Part shown: positions 15,275 through 21,446 of the stretch, piece by piece
Position numbering within the stretch: position 1 is the first letter of the stretch
How the letters are laid out: each line of letters opens with the position of its first letter
NCBI GenBank assembly: GCA_903953985.1
Contig: CAJBLW010000408.1
Span: 1 to 21,446, forward strand
From: an uncultured Burkholderiales bacterium
GTDB lineage: Bacteria; Pseudomonadota; Gammaproteobacteria; Burkholderiales; Burkholderiaceae_C
Length of the DNA stretch: 21,446 nucleotides
Direction of reading: 5' to 3'
Translations under genes and position numbers: made by a program
The notes under the pieces: model-generated
What the model saw: the letters and a program-made list of their open reading frames with translations, nothing else
What the model was told of the DNA's origin: nothing
The model's database searches: none

Positions 15275-16447
15275 ATGACGATGACCCCTCTTGCCCACGC
15301 CCACCCCACCGATTTGGGCCTGTGCCCCGAACGCACCCAGCGCCTGATGGACGCGCTGCGCCGCGAAGTGGCCAGTGGTCGGCTGCCGGGTGCGGTGGCC
15401 ATGGTTGCCCGGCGCGGGCAGATCGGTTTGTTCGAGGCCGTGGGCCAGCAAGACCCCGGCACGGGCACGCCCATGAAAACCGACAGCATCTTCCGCATCT
15501 ATTCGATGACCAAGCCGGTCGTGTCGGTGGCGGTGATGATACTGGTCGAGCGCGGGCAGTTGCTCTTGAGCGACCCGATCAGCCGCTGGATGCCCGAGTA
15601 CGCGAACCAACAGGTGGCCACGGCCAAGGGCCTGGAGCCTGTGCGGCAATCCGCCACGGTGCAAGACCTGCTGCGCCACACGGCGGGCCTGACCTATGAA
15701 TTTTTAGGCGACTCATCGGTGCAGCGCCAATACGGCGCGGTGAAGATCGCCTCACGCGAGCGGACCAATGCCGAGTTTTCGCAAACGCTGGCCGCTGTGC
15801 CGCTGCAGTTCCAGCCCGGCACCGTGTGGGCCTACAGCCGCGCCACCGATGTACTGGGGCGGCTGGTCGAGGTGGTCAGCGGGCAAGGCTTGGGCGCATT
15901 TTTGCAAGCCGAAATCTTTGGCCCGCTGGGCATGGTGGACACCGGCTTTGCCGTGCCGCCAGAACATCATCACCGCATTGCCGAGCCCTTTGCGCACGAC
16001 CCCGACGGCGGCGTGCCGATGAAAGTGCTGGAGCCGCGCCAAGTGCCCGCCATGGAAGCCGGCGGCGGTGGCCTCATGTCCACCGCCATGGACTACACCC
16101 GCTTTTTGCATTGCCTGCGCAACCGGGGCGAATTGGATGGTGTGCGCCTGCTCGGCCCGCACACGGTGGACTTCATGACCGCCGATCATCTGGGCGGCAT
16201 GCCGTCCGACGGCACCTTGCTGCCGCCGGGTCATGGCTTTGGTCTGGGGTTTGCGGTGCGCACGCAACTGGGCCTGTCTCCCGTGCCCGGCTCGGTGGGG
16301 CTTTATTACTGGGGCGGCATCGCGGGCACCACATTCTTTGTGGACCCGACGCTCGACCTGTACGCGATGCTGATGATCCAAGCACCCACTCAACGAGATT
16401 ACTATCGGCCCTTGTTCCGCGACTTGGTGTACGCGGCGCTGTTGTGA
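15275..16447 (+). CDS. Serine hydrolase, class C beta-lactamase / family VIII esterase-like
   Basis: A 390-residue protein of the beta-lactamase (class C/penicillin-binding) fold. The nucleophile motif is S77-M-T-K80 in IFRIYSMTKPV, and the conserved tyrosine is Y187 in WAYSRATDVLG, as in EstB-like carboxylesterases. HGFGLGF and the small GGIAGTTFFVDP segment near the end complete the active-site wall; a true KTG triad is not obvious. No signal peptide is seen, so it is probably a cytoplasmic esterase or amidase and not a resistance enzyme. The start at 15275 has GGAG (15265-15268) 6 bases upstream; a longer frame from 15197 lacks such a site. Its 5' end is duplicated at 1941-2118. It follows the Bug gene by about 200 bases. 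Confidence 0.88.
   Translation: MTMTPLAHAHPTDLGLCPERTQRLMDALRREVASGRLPGAVAMVARRGQIGLFEAVGQQDPGTGTPMKTDSIFRIYSMTKPVVSVAVMILVERGQLLLSDPISRWMPEYANQQVATAKGLEPVRQSATVQDLLRHTAGLTYEFLGDSSVQRQYGAVKIASRERTNAEFSQTLAAVPLQFQPGTVWAYSRATDVLGRLVEVVSGQGLGAFLQAEIFGPLGMVDTGFAVPPEHHHRIAEPFAHDPDGGVPMKVLEPRQVPAMEAGGGGLMSTAMDYTRFLHCLRNRGELDGVRLLGPHTVDFMTADHLGGMPSDGTLLPPGHGFGLGFAVRTQLGLSPVPGSVGLYYWGGIAGTTFFVDPTLDLYAMLMIQAPTQRDYYRPLFRDLVYAALL
15316..15413 (+). repeat. 98-bp segment duplicated at 2021-2118
   Basis: This part of the serine hydrolase gene (codons 15-47 approximately) is the same as 2021-2118 apart from one base: GCCAGTGG here, GCCGGTGG there. Sequence on the 5' side is only moderately similar and on the 3' side unrelated. 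The two copies lie in the same orientation about 13.3 kb apart, so recombination between them would delete or duplicate the whole catabolic and importer region. Confidence 0.85.
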
Positions 16448-16491
16448 AAATTCAAAACAAAAAAGACAAAACCATTTTCATATACGGCCTC

Positions 16492-16966
16492 ATGATGAAC
16501 AGCCTGCTGTTCATTTCGGGCATCATCGAACACGGTGCCCTGCAATTTTGGATGGTAGAAAATCGTCTCACGTGAGACGCACGGCCCATTGCACCGCACC
16601 ACCTATGCCGAGATGGCCAAACGCTCAAGCCAGCTGACCAACGACTTGGCACACATGGGCCTCAAAGCGTGTAACGCGGTCGGCACAATTGCTTGAAACA
16701 GCCAGCGCCACCTGGAAACGTATGACGCCGTCTCGGGCATCGAGATCAAAGTGGCCGATGAAAACGGGGCCACTTTGCCCCGCGACGGAACACGGCAAGG
16801 CGAGCTGATGGTGCGCGGCCAATGGATCATGGAGCCTCACTCCAAGGCCGAGAAAACCGCGCTGGTGGATTGCTGGATCCCCACGGGTAGCATCGCACCC
16901 ATCGACGCGCAGGGCGCCATGAAAATCCGCGATCACACCAAAGACGTGAGCGGCGTGTTCAGCTGA
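16492..16966 (+). pseudogene. Acyl-CoA ligase (AMP-dependent synthetase) pseudogene, internally deleted
   Basis: Remains of a fatty-acyl-CoA ligase-like gene. From ATG 16492 or 16495 the reading is MNSLLFISGIIEHGALQF, the usual N-terminus. A one-base gain near 16548-16561 then shifts the frame, and the gene continues as KIVSRETHGPLHRTTYAEMA and HMGLKACNAVGTIA. An in-frame TGA (16694-16696) stands where the family has Trp (expected TIAWN). NSQRHLETYDAVSG follows and passes directly to IEIKVADENGATLPRDG, GELMVRGQWIM and WIPTGSIAPIDAQG. The AMP-binding core, some 300 residues, is thus missing in frame. The frame ends at TGA 16964-16966 soon after RDHTKDV, so the C-terminal domain is lost too. 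Four independent lesions make function very unlikely. Confidence 0.85.
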
Positions 16967-17004
16967 AGCTTGTCCTTGGCTTTGTCATGACGGACTAAAA
17001 ATCT

Positions 17005-17074
17005 TGTCATACCGGACTTGATCCGGCATCCATGGCTCACGAAGCATGGACCCCGGATCAAGTCCAGGGTGACG
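17005..17074. repeat. REP-like inverted repeat, 30-nt arms
   Basis: Left arm 17005-17034 and right arm 17045-17074 are inverted copies around a 10-base loop (17035-17044). The core GGACTTGATCCGG pairs perfectly with CCGGATCAAGTCC, and TCCATG pairs with CATGGA next to the loop; a few mismatches lie between and at the ends. Sequences of this kind (CCGGACTTGATCCGG with its inverted partner) recur as intergenic palindromes in many proteobacterial genomes. It lies between the ligase pseudogene and the end of livF. It has no T-tract, so it is better seen as a dispersed repeat that may also stop or stabilise transcripts. Confidence 0.7.
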
Positions 17075-17144
17075 CCATCCCTCAAGGCGAGGTGCGCCAT
17101 CCAACAATTGCAGGGTGACCGCTTGCCCAGCACAGGTGAGGTGC

Positions 17145-17855
17145 TCAATGCGATCCCAGATACGCGGCACGAACAGCTGGGTTGTGTAGCAACGCTTGCC
17201 CGCTGCCTTCCAGCGTGATGTGGCCAGTTTCCAGAACATAAGCGCGGTGGGCAACGGCCAGGGCTTGGTTGGCCATTTGCTCCACAAGCAAGATGGTCAA
17301 ACCACCGTCAGCCAGTGCACGGATCGATTTGAAAATCTCGGCAATGATCAAGGGCGCCAAACCCAGCGAGGGCTCGTCCAGCAACAGCAACTGGGGCTCG
17401 CTCATGAGTGCGCGTGAAATGGCCAGCATTTGTTGTTCGCCCCCCGACAAGGTGCCGGCCATCTGATGACGACGTTCAGCCAAGCGCGGAAAGCGTTCAA
17501 ATTCCCGCCCGATTAGAACCGCAATGCGGGCCGGGTCTTTGCGCAAGCTGTAGGCCCCCAGCATCAGGTTTTCCTGCACCGTCTGGTCAGGAAAAATACC
17601 GCGTCCCTCAGGTGCGAGCGCTACACCCACGCCTACCCGCAGGTGGGCGGGCATGTGTGTGCAGTTTTGTTCATGGATGAAGAGCTGACCTGCTGCAATG
17701 GGCTCCAGTCCCACGATGCCTTTGAGCAAAGTGCTCTTGCCCGCGCCATTGGCGCCAATGATCGCCACCACCTCACCGGCCTTGACGTGCAGCGACACGC
17801 CTTTGACCGCATCGATGGCGCCATAAGCCATTTCAATCGATTCAAGTTTCAGCAT
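17145..17855 (-). CDS. livF: Branched-chain amino-acid type ABC transporter ATPase (LivF-like)
   Basis: A 236-residue ATPase of the LivF type, one of two motor subunits of a HAAT-family importer. Walker A GANGAGKS (34-41), the LivF-typical APEGRGIFPDQTVQENLMLGAY, signature LSGGEQQ (136-142), Walker B LLLLDEPSLGLAP (156-168) and the H-loop replacement Gln in LLVEQ are seen; LivF proteins normally have VEQ here. The ATG has GAGGA 4 bases upstream and lies 7 bases after the stop of the livM-livG fusion. It is the last gene of the operon; the next feature downstream is a REP-like palindrome. Ligands of such systems include branched-chain amino acids, amides, urea and aromatic acids, so the symbol marks the family, not the substrate. 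Confidence 0.92.
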   Translation of the reverse strand: MLKLESIEMAYGAIDAVKGVSLHVKAGEVVAIIGANGAGKSTLLKGIVGLEPIAAGQLFIHEQNCTHMPAHLRVGVGVALAPEGRGIFPDQTVQENLMLGAYSLRKDPARIAVLIGREFERFPRLAERRHQMAGTLSGGEQQMLAISRALMSEPQLLLLDEPSLGLAPLIIAEIFKSIRALADGGLTILLVEQMANQALAVAHRAYVLETGHITLEGSGQALLHNPAVRAAYLGSH

Positions 17856-17862
17856 CTTGTCC

Positions 17863-19641
17863 TCACTCGGGCGTCAGAGTTTCGGGCGACTCACCACCCA
17901 GATACGCCTCGATCACCCTCGCATTGCGCTGAATGTGCGCAGGTGCACCCTCGGCGATTTTGATGCCGTAATCCAGCACGATCACATGGTCCGAAATGCG
18001 CATGACCAAGTCCATGTGGTGCTCCACCATCAAGATGCTCAGCCCCATGCGGCTGATGCGCACCAGCAATTCGCCCAACTCGGCCGTCTCCTGCGGATTG
18101 AGACCCGCTGCGGGCTCATCCAGCAGCAACAGCTGCGGGTCTGTGGCCAACGCGCGAGCCAACTCCACGCGGCGTTGCAAACCATAAGACAAGCTGCCCG
18201 CCGATGCATTCGCCAGGTGCAGCAAGCCCACCAGCTGAAGCAGCGCCAATGCATGGCAGCGCGCTGCTTCTTCTTGAGCCCGCGATGATGGCAAGGCCAG
18301 CAAGGAAGCAATAAAGCCATTGCGCATGCGGCTATGACGCCCGAGCATGACGTTGTCAAGCACCGACAAATCACCGAACAAGCGCAAGTTTTGAAATGTT
18401 CGGCCCATGCCCAGCGTGCAAATCTCATGGGCTTGCAGCCCCACCACATTGCGCCCTGCAAATTCAATCACACCCGCATCTGGCGCCACGATGCCCGTGA
18501 GCATGTTGATCATGGTGGTCTTGCCCGCGCCGTTGGGGCCGATCAAGGCATGCACATGGCCTCGCTGCAAACTGAACGACACATCTTGCGCTGTTTTGAC
18601 ACCCCCATAGGCCTTGCAAATGCCTTGCACCTGCAGCAAGGCCCCTGGTCCACCCCGAGAAAACTTAAGGTCGCCGGTCATGGCCGTTGCTTGCGGTGAG
18701 ACAGGCGTTTGTCTGCGCTTGCGCCAGGCACCCCACACCCCCATCACGCCGCCGGGCATCACGTACAACGCAAAAAGCAGCAGCGCGCCATAAAGGAAAT
18801 GCTGCACAGAGGGCCAGGACGCCAATGCCGCATCAATCACCGTGAGCAACAAGGCGCTGACCATGGGCCCATAGAGCGAGCCGACACCACCAAAAAGCAC
18901 CAGCAACAAAATGAAAATCGACAGATGAACCGTGATGAAATCTGAATTGATATATTGGTTTTGCTGCGCCACCAAAGCACCCGCAATGCCGCACGTGATG
19001 GCCGCCACCACAAAGGCCATCACCTTGGCACGGTAAACACGCACACCCACCGAAGCCGCCGCGATCTCATCGGCCTGCAATGACAAGAGCGCACGGCCCA
19101 CGCGACCCCCCATCAAATTGCGCAGCAAAAAATGCGTGATCAATGACAGAAAAAGCCCCAGCCAGACCCATTGCTGCATATCGAGCGGCGCACCGTTCCA
19201 GGTGATCGGGCGGATGCCAAACAAGCCACTGGCACCACCAAAGACATCTGTCCATTCGGTCACCATTTTTTCAACCACAACACCAAATGCCAGTGTCACC
19301 ATGGCCAGATATGGCCCTTTGACACGCAGTGAAGGCAAAGCGATCAATACACCGGCCACACCGGCCACCACAGCAGACAAAGCCAGCGCCAACCAAGGGT
19401 TCATCTCGGTCTTGATCGTCAGCAAGGCCACAGCGTAAGCCCCTGCTGCAAACAAGCCTGCCTGGCCCAGCGACTTTTGCCCGGCATAGCCCACCAGCAC
19501 ATTCATGCCAGCGCCGCACAGGTAATAGACGCAGATCATGAAAGCGATGCGCAGGTAGTAATCGTTGCTGAGCAGGCCCACACCTGCGGCCAGCAACACG
19601 GTCAGCACAATTGCTGCTGCGGTGTTGGGCAGGGCTTTCAT
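17863..19641 (-). CDS. LivM-LivG fusion: branched-chain type ABC permease plus ATPase
   Basis: One 592-residue chain joins a LivM-like permease (about residues 1-305, roughly eight to ten membrane helices, with GYAGQKSLGQAGLFAAGAYA, the common LivM signature) to a LivG-like ATPase (about 334-582). The linker, 306-333, is hydrophilic. The ATPase half has Walker A GPNGAGKT (368-375), the LivG-type signature LSYGLQR (484-490), Walker B LLLLDEP (504-510), His541 and the usual MVEHHMDLVM. No frameshift is needed to join them. Its ATG overlaps the livH stop as ATGA and has GGAG upstream. Separate livM and livG genes are the norm; fused forms are known in this family. The fusion fixes one permease to one motor subunit. 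Confidence 0.92.
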   Translation of the reverse strand: MKALPNTAAAIVLTVLLAAGVGLLSNDYYLRIAFMICVYYLCGAGMNVLVGYAGQKSLGQAGLFAAGAYAVALLTIKTEMNPWLALALSAVVAGVAGVLIALPSLRVKGPYLAMVTLAFGVVVEKMVTEWTDVFGGASGLFGIRPITWNGAPLDMQQWVWLGLFLSLITHFLLRNLMGGRVGRALLSLQADEIAAASVGVRVYRAKVMAFVVAAITCGIAGALVAQQNQYINSDFITVHLSIFILLLVLFGGVGSLYGPMVSALLLTVIDAALASWPSVQHFLYGALLLFALYVMPGGVMGVWGAWRKRRQTPVSPQATAMTGDLKFSRGGPGALLQVQGICKAYGGVKTAQDVSFSLQRGHVHALIGPNGAGKTTMINMLTGIVAPDAGVIEFAGRNVVGLQAHEICTLGMGRTFQNLRLFGDLSVLDNVMLGRHSRMRNGFIASLLALPSSRAQEEAARCHALALLQLVGLLHLANASAGSLSYGLQRRVELARALATDPQLLLLDEPAAGLNPQETAELGELLVRISRMGLSILMVEHHMDLVMRISDHVIVLDYGIKIAEGAPAHIQRNARVIEAYLGGESPETLTPE

Positions 19642-20561
19642 ACCTTCTCCACCACTTTGCTGCCAAACAGTCCCGTAGGCCTGAAAGCCAGCACCAAGAT
19701 CACCAGCACGAATACAGCGACTTCACGCCATTGAGCGGACCACAAATTCACAAACGACTCCAGCACACCCAACAAAAATCCGCCCATCACACAACCTCGT
19801 GCATTGGACAAACCACCAATCATGGCGGCAGAAAAACCCTTGAGTCCGACCGCTAGGCCCATGTAAAGGGAAGCCTGGGCAATAGGAGCCAGCATGAACC
19901 CCGACAAGCCCGCCAAAGCCGAGCTCACAACAAACGCACCAATCATCATGGCATTGACATTGATGCCCATCAGGCTGGCCACGCCCGGATTGTGTGCAAC
20001 GGCGCGCATCGCATTGCCCACCACGGTGCGACGCATGACATGGTCAAACACCAGCATGACCACCACAGCCACCAACAACATCAACAACTCTTGCGGACGA
20101 ACGCCCACGCCCAGCAGACGGATCACGTCGTCCCCAACTGGACTGGGCACCACCACCGGCTTGGGGCCCCAGATGGCCAGGCCCACACTTTGCAAGATCA
20201 CGCCAAAACCAAGGGTGCTCATGACCCAAGCCATGCCCGGACGGCGAGCAAAGGGCCGCACCCCGAGCACAAACAACAGCCAGCCAATCAGGCCCATACC
20301 CGCAAGGGCTCCCAACAGGGCCAGCAACTGCCCCATGGCGCCAGGCTGCATGCCGCTGAAAGAGGTCGAGGTCAGCGGCTTGCCCACAACCAGCAGCAAG
20401 ACACTCATGCCGATGAAAGCACCCGCAGAGACAAATTCTCCGTGTGAAAAATTCAGCGTGCGGGTGGTGGTGAAAGTCACGCTGAAACCCAGCGCGACCA
20501 AGGCATAGGCACTGCCGACAGCCAAGCCGCTGATGAGTGCTTGTAAAAATGCGACGTCCAT
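19638..20561 (-). CDS. livH: Branched-chain amino-acid type ABC permease (LivH-like)
   Basis: A 307-residue inner-membrane permease of the LivH type, with about eight hydrophobic helices. Landmarks are the N-terminus FLQALISGLAVGSAYALVALG, TRTLNFSHGEFVSAGAF, the cytoplasmic coupling segment MRRTVVGNAMRAVAHNPGVASLMGIN, the glycine-rich AVGLKGFSAAMIGGLSNARG and the terminal RPTGLFGSK. It pairs with the LivM half of the fusion protein to form the channel. Its stop overlaps the next start by four bases. It is separated from livK by 68 bases that hold a strong hairpin. The length and motifs are normal for the family. Confidence 0.93.
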   Translation of the reverse strand: MDVAFLQALISGLAVGSAYALVALGFSVTFTTTRTLNFSHGEFVSAGAFIGMSVLLLVVGKPLTSTSFSGMQPGAMGQLLALLGALAGMGLIGWLLFVLGVRPFARRPGMAWVMSTLGFGVILQSVGLAIWGPKPVVVPSPVGDDVIRLLGVGVRPQELLMLLVAVVVMLVFDHVMRRTVVGNAMRAVAHNPGVASLMGINVNAMMIGAFVVSSALAGLSGFMLAPIAQASLYMGLAVGLKGFSAAMIGGLSNARGCVMGGFLLGVLESFVNLWSAQWREVAVFVLVILVLAFRPTGLFGSKVVEKV

Positions 20562-20577
20562 GCGTTTTCCGATTCGC

Positions 20578-20599
20578 CCCTCACGCCTTGGCGTGAGGG
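20578..20599 (-). promoter_or_regulatory. Hairpin between livK and livH
   Basis: CCCTCACGCC (20578-20587) pairs perfectly with GGCGTGAGGG (20590-20599) around TT; in RNA the innermost pairs would open to make the loop. In the direction of transcription no T-tract follows, so it is not a standard intrinsic terminator. Placed just after the binding-protein gene, it most likely protects livK mRNA from 3' decay or partly attenuates read-through, so that the receptor is made in excess of the membrane parts. Confidence 0.6.
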
Positions 20600-20629
20600 C
20601 ATGGGGTCAATGAAAGGACCAAGTCCAGC

Positions 20630-21446
20630 TCAGTACTTGAAGTCAGACTGCGACAAGCCCTTGATGACCGAATCGCTGTAGGGCTCCAAGCGGCCATCGT
20701 TCCATTTGATCCAGACGAAGTCAGGCGCAGTCAGCGCTTCACGCTGGGTTTTGCTGAAAGGTTTGTTGTAGGTCTTGAGCACACCTTGCACTGGCGCGCG
20801 CAGATCTTCCAGTGCGTTCTTGATGGCAGCGCCATCCACGCTGTTGGCCTGCTTGATGCCTGCAGCGAGCAACTGAACCGAGTCGTAACCATGCAAGGCA
20901 AACGAGAAGGAACTGGGCGCCTTGAGCTTGCCGCCAATGCGGTCAAACAACTTTTGCTGTGCAGGATTTTTGCTTTCACTGACGGTGCGCATGAAGATCG
21001 GTTTGTTGGCCAGTGTCTTGCCTGCCGCATCGTAGAAAGTGATGTTGTCAGCGGCCCACGAGGTCAGTGTGGTGGGGAAGTAGTTGATCTTCTCCATGCT
21101 GCGAATCAGTTGGGCAATGGGTGTGCCTTGCGCCCACACCACAATGGTGTCCACGTTGGCCGACTTCATTTTGTTGAGCTGCGACGTCATGTCGGTATCG
21201 GCCACGGCAAAGCGCTCGGTGGCCACAATTTTGAGGCCCTGCAATGCGGCAATTTCCTGCATGTCCTTCAGACCGCCTTGGCCGTAGCCGGTCGTCTCCG
21301 CCATCAGGCCCACAACTTTAGAAGCGCTGTTGTTTTTCACGTAAGCCATCAAGGCGCCGACCTGATCACGATCGACCATGGAGACACGGAACATGTAGTT
21401 GTCTGCGCCCGCGCTCATGGGCTTGGTGATGTCGGTGCCCGAGCCC
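20630..21446 (-). CDS. Branched-chain amino-acid type ABC binding protein (LivK-like), N-terminus beyond window
   Basis: The C-terminal 271 residues of a periplasmic receptor of the Leu/Ile/Val-binding (Peripla_BP_6) class. The frame runs open through the window edge, reading GSGTDITKPMSAGADNYMFR at its start, so the ATG at 21418 is internal and not the start. Family landmarks are RVSMVDRDQVGALMAYV, VGLMAETTGYGQGGLKDM, ATERFAVADTDMTSQLNKMK, VVWAQGTPIAQLIRSM, the ALHGYDSVQLLAAGI helix and the GVLKTYNKPFSKTQREAL region. The signal peptide must lie outside. It is the first gene of the livK-livH-livMG-livF operon. The ligand cannot be read; many of these bind aliphatic amino acids, others amides or aromatic acids. 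Confidence 0.92.
   Translation of the reverse strand, partial: GSGTDITKPMSAGADNYMFRVSMVDRDQVGALMAYVKNNSASKVVGLMAETTGYGQGGLKDMQEIAALQGLKIVATERFAVADTDMTSQLNKMKSANVDTIVVWAQGTPIAQLIRSMEKINYFPTTLTSWAADNITFYDAAGKTLANKPIFMRTVSESKNPAQQKLFDRIGGKLKAPSSFSFALHGYDSVQLLAAGIKQANSVDGAAIKNALEDLRAPVQGVLKTYNKPFSKTQREALTAPDFVWIKWNDGRLEPYSDSVIKGLSQSDFKY

Noticed and set aside
15275..16447. Antibiotic-resistance beta-lactamase
   Set aside because: The SxxK and Tyr motifs fit, but there is no signal peptide and no clear KTG triad; esterase-like members of the fold match better.
16564..16579. Perfect 16-bp palindrome CGTCTCACGTGAGACG, looking like an operator
   Set aside because: It falls inside the ligase pseudogene, where it encodes VSRET of a conserved N-terminal stretch, so the coding origin explains it; a regulatory role is not needed, though not excluded.

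Overview
The window looks like a chromosomal segment of a beta-proteobacterium, most likely Burkholderiales and perhaps Comamonadaceae-like. The grounds are the moderately high GC content, the Bug-type periplasmic binding protein, the dense solute-transport and catabolic gene content, and the general protein flavour. This placement is inference; there is no rRNA marker here, and I saw no tRNA, CRISPR array, integrase or intact insertion sequence.

Left edge (1-1835): the 3' end of uvrA, then a small glutaredoxin-like gene, both on the + strand. They converge on a translationally coupled minus-strand pair, a MerR-type regulator followed by a PaaI-type thioesterase. Positions 1941-2250 are a scar. 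A + strand fragment of the 5' end of a serine hydrolase gene, with 97 of 98 bases matching the intact gene near 15.3 kb, abuts a minus-strand fragment of the 5' end of an amidohydrolase gene.

Core (2261-13649): a minus-strand five-gene peptide/nickel-type (Dpp/Opp) ABC importer operon has the order binding protein, two permeases, two ATPases. It is divergent from a + strand group: a GlxA-type AraC regulator, a dimethylglycine/sarcosine dehydrogenase-like flavoprotein fused to a folate-binding GcvT-like half, and a large YtcJ-type amidohydrolase. The truncated amidohydrolase at 2121-2250 starts 10 bases after the last ABC gene, so the importer operon probably once ended in its own amidohydrolase. 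Two direct repeats with an exact 21-bp period, the spacing expected for AraC half-sites, sit on either side of the regulator gene. Together these suggest a regulated uptake and breakdown module for an N-methylated amine carried in an amide, cyclic amide or peptide-like compound. The substrate is inferred, not shown.

Right part (13650-16966): a gene-poor stretch of about 450 bp, an orphan Bug/TctC binding protein, an intact SxxK serine hydrolase, and a decayed acyl-CoA ligase pseudogene with a frameshift, a TGG-to-TGA type stop, a large internal deletion and a lost C-terminus. A REP-like inverted repeat follows at 17005-17074.

Right edge (17145-21446): a minus-strand branched-chain amino-acid type (Liv) ABC operon in the order livK (cut by the window end), livH, a livM-livG fusion, livF. 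A strong hairpin lies between livK and livH.
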